Source of the DNA: Viscum album
Lineage: Eukaryota > Streptophyta > Magnoliopsida > Santalales > Viscaceae
Direction of reading: 5' to 3'
Assembly (NCBI GenBank): GCA_963277665.1
Contig: OY728119.1
Span: forward strand, 311,880,206-311,944,205
Length of the DNA stretch: 64,000 nt
Shown: in pieces, positions 58,136-64,000 of the stretch
Layout of the letters: each line of letters opens with the position of its first letter
How positions within the stretch are numbered: position 1 is the stretch's first letter
Translations under genes and position numbers: made by a program
The notes under the pieces: model-generated
The model's input: only the letters and a program-made list of their open reading frames with translations
What the model was told of the DNA's origin: nothing
Database searches by the model: none

Positions 58136-59007
58136 CGTCTCGATGTTGGATCTTTGATTTCAGATTATTGTGCCAACAAATGAATGTGAAATGATAGATT
58201 TCCTCCAAGAACACGTAGAACACACACGAAGAACGTGTAGGGAAGAATCACAAAAATCGAACAAGAGGGACGAACCTCGATTGTTGTTCGTGAGGATCCG
58301 GGTTTTTCTCCATTAGATCAAAACCAAAACAACCTTAAGAATCAAAACCTAAAAATCCCCGAAAAAATCCGTCCCGCAAGAACGATCGATCCACGGGCTA
58401 ATCTGTTCTTGGATTAGTTTGCGTTCATCGTGGAAATCAAAAACGGGGAAGGAAATCAAAAACAAACATCCTACCTAGATTCGCGACGTTTGATGGAGAA
58501 GATCTGGTCACCGCATCGTCGTCACCGGTGAAGCTCGTCAAGAACACTGTCGCCGCGTTGGGAGGTTTTCTCCAGAGCTCTCCAGGGAGATTCAGGGTTA
58601 TGAGAAAAGTAACCTTGACCCCCTTGTGAAATATCTATTTAAAATAAAAAAGATTCTGCTGCAACAAGGATTTAATAAAATATTTTAATTAAATATTTTA
58701 TTACGGTTACATCCAATAAACTGGATTTCACCACTGACCTGCGTCGGCCGATGTTAGGCCTCACCTAAGGTAAAATCGTTGTTCTGAACACAACGGTGCC
58801 CTCGGATTTCTGATCCGAGTACTCGTTCAGGGGTTGTTCCACTTTTTCAGGAAAGCCGCATGCACGCGTAATTTAATTATTAAATTAAAATCAAACATTT
58901 TTTCTGGGCTCACCGAGCCTCGGAACTGCACGCTTTCTCAGTGGCTGGTCTTGAAACAATTCCCATATAATATTAAAATAAAACAAGGAAAAATCTGGGA
59001 CATTACA
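58136..59007 (-). repeat. 5' LTR of Tekay-B, part right of the LARD insertion
   Basis: Continues 49,254 and aligns with 41,697-42,565; ends (plus) ...GGGACATTACA. The TATA-like TTTAAATAGAT on minus is at about 58,633-58,643. Confidence 0.9.
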
Positions 59008-59399
59008 TCTTCACTGGTTGTGAATTAAAAAGGTTTAGGAAAAGTAACTTTATCCCAGGAACACTGACTTTACAAAGGTTTAGGGATAGCTCACTACTTC
59101 CCTTAGATCACTTCTGTTGACTCCCCCTAGCTCACTGCCTTGGGTGAAGTCTCACTCAGTTTATCGACTTGAAGGTCGCTTTAACATATTGTCATGAAAA
59201 GTATTTGTCTCTATTCAACATGAGACACTTCTTGCATCGAAGTCCTGAATTGGTTCTCTTTTATATTTAGTTTTCTCCTTTAGTTCACTTACTAAATGCA
59301 CTAAAAATTCTTACTTTGTATTCACTAGAATCACAAATTCCCATTATGATGTTTTCGTTTATGTGAACTATCCATAATTCTGCATACTGTCTCTGATCT

Positions 59400-59690
59400 G
59401 CGTACCATGCTTGCTCTGTGTACTGAACCTGGTCCATGTACCATGCCTGATCTGTATACCATTCCTACTCAGTGTACCGCACCTACTCCGCGTACTACCT
59501 CTGCTCTACATACCGCTCCTAATCCATGCATCGCGCCTTCTATACACATCGCGCCTGCTCCGTGCACCACCTTCATGTATAGCCTCTGCGTACAACCTTT
59601 GTGTACTACCTCTCTATACTACCTTCACGTACCCCCTTCCCGTACCGCCTCTGCGTACCGCATTGGTGTACCACTTCTTCCTTCCATGGA
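59400..59690. repeat. GTAC-type motif cluster, downstream of the R1 TATA box
   Basis: About 16-18 variants of GYGTACC/T (TGTACC, CGTACT, TATACC, ATGCATCGCG and similar), spaced mostly near 15-16 bp, for example TGTACCATGCC, TGTATACCATT, TGTACCGCACC, GCGTACTACCT, CGTACCGCCT, GCGTACCGCA. On the plus strand this looks like Pro/Thr/Leu-rich pentapeptide repeats in two frames, which I regard as incidental. Confidence 0.8.
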
Positions 59691-59920
59691 CTTCGTCAAA
59701 TTCTTCGAATTAGGTCATCTCCTACATACCAATTTTTCTTACACAAATTATCTTCCACGGACTACTCCTTCCAATTTTTTGAACCATTTCATCTTTCTCA
59801 TACCACTTCATCCCACATAGAATCTCTCTTGTATACCACTTTCAAACTTAGGTGAGTTCTTACACAGTGATGATATTTTCTTATCAAATTTTCTCTCACT
59901 TAATTATGAGATTATCACTC

Positions 59921-59928
59921 CTTATATA
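59921..59928 (-). promoter_or_regulatory. TATA box of the R1 LTR
   Basis: Minus strand TTTTCCTATATAAGGAGTG. It lies between the two GTAC motif clusters, as the TATA box of R2 lies between its own clusters. Confidence 0.6.
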
Positions 59929-60002
59929 GGAAAATAACTCCACAAATTTCTCTAATCCTTTTTACCCAAATTTTCAATGTGGGATAAACTTCACCACATA
60001 CT

Positions 60003-60275
60003 TAACTCCATCCGCATACGGTAAGACTCTACCACATACTGTGACACTCCTACGAACTGCGAACCTTCACCGCATACCGTGTGTCTGCTGGTCCGTGTAC
60101 TTCATCTCTTCTACCAATGACAAGTCATTCCGTGTACTACAACTCCTTCCATGGAGAACCATTTTCGGTACCGTGACCCATTCCACAAACCATTCTACGT
60201 ACCTTTCCCACTACATGGTATGCGGCCATGAACCGTCCCTGTACACGGTACACGGTCCATGCTCTGTGGTACGTG
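60003..60275. repeat. GTAC-type motif cluster, upstream of the R1 TATA box
   Basis: Contains CGCATACGGT, CGCATACCGTG, CCGTGTACTT, CCGTGTACTAC, CGGTACCG (palindrome, 60,155), TACGTACC, GTACACGGTACACGG and GGTACGTGG. Less regular spacing than the downstream cluster. Confidence 0.8.
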
Positions 60276-60975
60276 GTTTGCTTCCTTTGCCAATTTCCTT
60301 TTCTTTTCTACATCTCGTTCACTCCTATGCATAAATACTTCTATTTCCAAAAATAAAATCCTGATTTTGAGATCCAAAAATTTGGAAAACACTAGGTAAT
60401 GGAACCACCTTAAATATATACTTTGGAAAGAACACCCATGCTAATTAATTGTCATATTTCTTCTTCAACAATCATTTGTTTTCATCAAAAACCTTATCTA
60501 TCATGATATACAGTCTTTGATCGATAACCTTTAGCATCGTCAAATTTGTCCAGGGAAAGTACTACAACTTCTCTATCTTCTAGCAACATTAGTCTTTCCA
60601 GTAAACACTGAATATGACCGGAATCATCTTCTCAGCTTTGTATGATCATTCTAAAATCTTTAAATATCTACATGATCCCTAATGTAATGATGCATGTCTC
60701 TTCAGGTAGGATCTTTCATGGTCACTTTCAACGGTGATATGTTGCATGATCACTTTATAACTTGAAGCCCTTAAACAATATTTGAGATGGTTTCATTGTT
60801 GTACACAATGTATCACCTTTGATACATGTACTTTGAACTTAAGATCTACTCAACAATCATCTAAATTTATCACTCTCAATAACTTGAGAGTTTTTCTTCA
60901 TCTTCTTCTTCATTTTTATCTTCACTTATAACTATTTACAAAAAATACAACCTTATACACAAAGTGGTCCCAACA

Positions 60976-61904
60976 ATCTCCTCCTTTGAATTTTGTTGTC
61001 AATACCATAAATTAATCCTCAAATGAATGTGTCAATATCAAAATGAGAATCTTCTCTATCCCCTTTTTCATTTTCATTATCTCTCACGTTTTGAACTTTC
61101 ATTTCACTTTCTCTCCCCCTTATTGGAAAGAAATACAAAGTTCATGGGAAAAGGGTATCAGTACTTTCTTAAGAAATGTGTCATAAATCATTTCACTCTA
61201 AGTCTACTTGAGCAATGCTCGGAGTAGAAAACAATAGGATTTTATTTAGACAACAAGGCTCTCCATTATTCACTTATCATGATACCTCATGAGATGAGAA
61301 CTCATGTACTTTGTATTCAAGGGTTTCCACTTTCATTCCAGGCTAAAGAAATTGAATCTGATAGGGAATAATCAACCTGAAACTCATGCACTCACTTCAA
61401 CTAATAGATCAAAAACATTCAAGTGCAATTGGTAGGATAAGTGGCCATGGGGAACTTCCATTCTTCTTTTGTCACTGATTAATTTAGTTACTCCCCGTTT
61501 ATAAAATGATCTTCATTATGAGTAACCAAGGACAAGGGATTGAGAAAATACATACCTTTTCCAATGATATGTTCCTCAAGTAATTTTCAGGTTAATTAGA
61601 TTTAATACCAACTAAATTTGATACTGATTAAAATAATAATTCTGATATCTTCTTTATTTTGTATTCCCCTTAAGGGAAACACTCCTCGTCATCTTCATCA
61701 AGGGTGATCATTCATAATTTTAATCTTTGAATATCAATTGAAGAATCTTACAAGAATGGAAACTTCTTTATATTAGCTATCAAGAGTTGACAGCATTCAC
61801 TACTTCTCGGGTTCTCCCCTTGAGATCATATTTCACCTTTAATTCCCTGCACTATCATCACAAATAAAATACATAAATGATTAATGGAATAAGGTGGTTC
61901 CTCT
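60976..61904 (-). other. Spacer between the R1 and R2 LTRs (PPT plus non-coding internal sequence)
   Basis: The R1 PPT is at 60,976-60,987. No retroelement protein is readable; the plus open stretch 61,027-61,227 is not recognised. At 61,180-61,260 the sequence is similar to 8,263-8,350 of the Ogre LTR, including a hairpin CTACT/AGTAG enclosing GAGC/GCTC (61,204-61,227). A palindrome-like TTCCCCTTAAGGGAA lies at 61,665. Probably the truncated 3' interior of the R1 element. Confidence 0.5.
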
Positions 61905-62639
61905 TGTAGGATCCCGGGACACCCTGAGAGGTGAGGGGTGAATCAGGGTGTCAAATTTTTCTTTTAAAACCAAGGATCGTGTTCCCACGTTGGTAGGAAC
62001 TAGTTAAACCTGTATGATGGATATGATCAGTAATGAAACATTCGCATGCAAAGAGATGACACAACAATTTTTACTTGGTTCACCACTAAGGGCTATGTCC
62101 AAGGAGCATATGCTGACAAGTTGCCGATCATACCAAATTCCACTAAACTTCACTAGCTGTGAATTACAATGGTTCGGGCACAGTCACTCTATCCTAGGCT
62201 CACTTCCTTTACAAAGATTCATGGATAGCTCATTGCATCCCTCAGGTCACTCCTGTTGACTCCCCCTAGCTCACTACCTTTGGTGAAGTCTCACTCAGTT
62301 TATAGACGTGAAGGTCTCTTCAATATATTTTCATTGAAGTCTTTGTCTCCTGTTCAGCATGAGACAATGCTTACATTAGAGACCTGAGTTGATGCTCTTT
62401 TCAGTTCACTCCTTTAATGAAATGATTGAGTGAACTAGATCCTTTTGTCTTTGTTTTCCTGAATGACAACCACTTAAGTGATTTCTCAATAAATGAAGCT
62501 CATCTTACTTGACATTTTCAGAATCAGTTCTCCATGTATGCATGAGATCATGCGTGTATCATTTAGATTTCCTTTTCAATCTCAATTTTCACCAAAGGTA
62601 TCGTGAAATCTTCCGACTTTCGTGTAGCTTCAATAAGAT

Positions 62640-62935
62640 GGGCGTGCTCCAACAACACCTGGCGTTCTTCTTCAAGCCCGGTGTGCAAGTCCCAATACAG
62701 CGCGCAAGTCTTCGGCGCACAAGTCCAAACTGGCATGCAAGTATCACCAAACCCCTTGCACGACACTGCCTTCCTCAACTTCAAACCTATGCGACTCACT
62801 TCCTTTCTCGCCCAAACTACCTTGGGCGCACAGCCAACATCTAGCACGCAACTTCTAAAATCTGATGCGAAAGTCTCACCAAACCACTTACGCGACCACC
62901 CACCACTTGCGCGACCACCACACCTGCGTGACGGG
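62640..62935. repeat. GCGCAAGT motif cluster, downstream of the R2 TATA box
   Basis: GCGCAAGT variants (GTGTGCAAGT, GCGCGCAAGT, GGCGCACAAGT, GGCATGCAAGT) and inverted forms (CTTGCACGAC, CTTACGCGACC, CTTGCGCGACC, CTGCGTGAC), irregularly spaced. Same motif as in the Ogre LTR; unlike the GTAC motif in R1 at the same position. Confidence 0.85.
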
Positions 62936-62990
62936 AGCTCTGATTTTCTCTAAGTGTTGAGCTTGTCTAGATTGAGGAGGGGTCGACCTG

Positions 62991-62998
62991 TATTTATA
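62991..62998 (-). promoter_or_regulatory. TATA box of the R2 LTR
   Basis: Minus strand GCCTATAAATACAGG, nearly the same as the Ogre LTR box GCCTATAAATAGACC. Flanked on both sides by GCGCAAGT clusters. Confidence 0.65.
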
Positions 62999-63023
62999 GG
63001 CATTTGGACACCCTTCGTGACGA

Positions 63024-63365
63024 TGCGCAAGTCTCCCCTCGGTGCGCAAGTTTCAGCGCGCAGCTCCATCCGCACTAGCCTCTGTCGCGCAACTCACTTG
63101 CACGACCACACCAATACTTGTGCGACTCTCTTTTTTTTACCATATTTTTAGGATCTGATCTTGAAAAACATCTGGCGCACAACTTTCCAATCATCCTAGG
63201 TACCGGTGCGCAAGTCCTTTCACAGCACGCAAGTCACTTGCGCGACCGAACCAATACTTGCGCAACCCACTTTCCTTTACCATATTTTTATGTTTTGTTA
63301 TTAAAAAAAATATGGCATGAAAGTTTCCTCTCCTTCAAGTCAATGGCGTGCAAGTCCCTTTTCCA
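63024..63365. repeat. GCGCAAGT motif cluster, upstream of the R2 TATA box
   Basis: GATGCGCAAGT, GGTGCGCAAGT, GTCGCGCAACT, CACTTGCACGACC, TACTTGTGCGAC, GGTGCGCAAGT, GCACGCAAGT, CACTTGCGCGACC, TACTTGCGCAAC and GGCGTGCAAGT. Two local duplications of about 60 bp are visible (ACTTG..CGACC..CCAATACTTG...TTTTTACCATATTTTTA at 63,098 and 63,238). Confidence 0.85.
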
Positions 63366-64000
63366 AAAACCACTTTTCTTCATTCGTCAATTTTCAGGCC
63401 CAAAAATTTGGCAAACACTGGAAAACGACGCCACCTTGTGTCTACTCTTTTTGTACCGCCTCCAGATCATATGTTCCTTTATTGAAGTTCTTAAATCAAA
63501 CATAGATCGTTAACCACAGCCCTTGAACTCGACATGCCACCCTGAGATCCCCTTTTTCAACAAATTTTTATGTCATTGTTTTCTCTGTCAACAAGCACAA
63601 TCACCTCAAAAGAAGCTTATTTTCTGTGATTTTCCTTCTTCAGAAACTCTTCTTCTTTCATCACAAACTCCACTATCGTGATATACATACTTTGATAGAT
63701 CAGCTTACAAACCATCATATTTTGATACAATGTGGTGCGTATGGACATCTCATAATACCAATCCCTTCCACACTGTTTTATTCTTCAACGGCCATTCTCT
63801 ACTTCATGCAAATCATACGACTCTATTCTTCAAGAAGCCTCTTGCATGGTTCTCATGCAATCATGAAGAATAGCATGCTATTCATCAACCGTCATGTCTT
63901 CGGGGGGTGTTGGACCTTCCTATGCTAATGTTGTGCGTGGTGTGGTGGCTAAACCTACCATCAAATAGAATGTCGCGGTTGTTGTCGGTTTGAGTGGGGA

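Larger units (their letters stand above)
39870..59007 (-). mobile_element. Tekay-B: Tekay/Del chromovirus with preserved TSD, split by a LARD in its 5' LTR
   Basis: Minus-strand element: 5' LTR 59,007 to 47,441 (interrupted at 49,255-58,135), PBS, gag-pol 47,131-42,614, 3' LTR 42,565-39,870. LTR lengths agree (2,696 bp and 1,814+867 bp without the insertion). Gag-pol is about 1,506 codons in one frame from the first Met to a terminal stop, with numerous in-frame stops but no visible frameshift. A C-terminal chromodomain and the domain order place it in the Tekay (Del) clade. Confidence 0.9.
59013..60975 (-). repeat. R1 LTR, main part right of the Tekay-B insertion (copia-like)
   Basis: Minus start TGTTGGGACCAC at 60,975, preceded by a PPT (AAAGGAGGAGAT, 60,976-60,987). 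With 39,624-39,869 the LTR is about 2.2 kb. It aligns with R2 before its motif clusters (CTCCTGTTGACTCCCCCTAG or near, CTCACTCAGTTTAT) and after them (CCAAAAATTTGG-AAACACT, CATGATATACA-ACTTTGAT). The PPT/LTR form resembles SIRE-type Ty1/copia. No gene; plus-strand open frames at 59,407-59,820 are produced by the motif array. Confidence 0.7.
61905..64000 (-). repeat. R2 LTR, same family as R1, cut by the window end
   Basis: Plus start TGTAGGATCCCGGGACACCC; aligns with R1 from its first bases (CACCCTGAGAGG, GGTGAATCA, ACTTGGTTCACCACTAAGGG, CATACCAAATTCCACTAA) and again after the clusters up to about 63,720. By comparison with R1 its missing start is just beyond 64,000. Identity is clearly lower than between LTRs of one insertion, so R1 and R2 come from different elements. 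Confidence 0.7.

Noticed and set aside
59407..59820. 137-codon plus-strand frame with Pro/Thr/Cys pentapeptide repeats
   Set aside because: It coincides with the GTAC motif array, is open in two frames, runs antisense to the LTR, and the homologous R2 LTR has a different sequence there.
59400..63365. CRISPR-like repeat/spacer appearance of the motif arrays
   Set aside because: Repeats are only 8-12 nt, vary between copies, occur in both orientations at irregular spacing, and the DNA is plant nuclear LTR sequence.
61905..64000. R1 and R2 as the two LTRs of one short insertion around the 0.9-kb spacer
   Set aside because: Positions would fit, but overall divergence and wholly different motif arrays are not compatible with LTRs that were identical at insertion, unless array replacement followed.

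Overview
This is plant nuclear DNA made almost entirely of LTR retrotransposons. I found no host gene, rRNA, tRNA or CRISPR array. The elements are Ogre/Tat, Athila and Tekay (Ty3/gypsy) plus LTRs that look Ty1/copia. Together with long LTRs and two sets of nested insertions, they point to a seed plant with a large genome. An Ogre-type element favours a eudicot, but I cannot name the species.

Layout. (1) 1-9,670, minus strand: the 5' part of an Ogre/Tat element (RT, protease, gag, a long upstream ORF region, PBS, 2.07-kb 5' LTR). It has one reading frame from 7,413 to the window edge, broken by six stops and no frameshift. (2) 9,671-15,200: old decayed repeats ending in a copia-like LTR. (3) 15,200-37,067, minus strand: a decayed Tekay chromovirus (Tekay-A) split within its integrase by a 13.3-kb Athila element (18,230-31,549). 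(4) 37,068-39,623: copia-like debris. (5) 39,624-61,904: a copia-like LTR (R1) split by a Tekay chromovirus (Tekay-B, 39,870-59,007, TSD TCTTC). The 5' LTR of Tekay-B is itself split by a non-autonomous LARD-like element (49,255-58,135, TSD CGTCT). (6) 61,905-64,000: a second LTR of the same family as R1 (R2), cut by the window end.

The insertion order is readable: R1, then Tekay-B, then the LARD; and separately Tekay-A, then Athila. The Ogre element, Tekay-B and the LARD are the best preserved. Tekay-A and Athila are AT-rich and full of stops and indels.

The most unusual signal lies in the LTRs, not in proteins. R1, R2 and the Ogre LTR carry dense clusters of short GC-rich palindromic motifs on both sides of the TATA box. 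R1 and R2 align outside the clusters but use different motifs inside them. R2 and the unrelated Ogre LTR share the same motif (GCGCAAGT / ACTTGCGC). Tekay-B has a third cluster type (ACACGGCGTGTA) in its transcribed LTR region. The Ogre leader also holds a run of hairpins with paired base changes, one of which recurs with covariation beside R1. The LARD keeps an open reading frame of about 89 codons in the U3 of both LTRs, with a substitution pattern that suggests constraint.

Domain assignments were made by eye. Boundaries of decayed segments are approximate.
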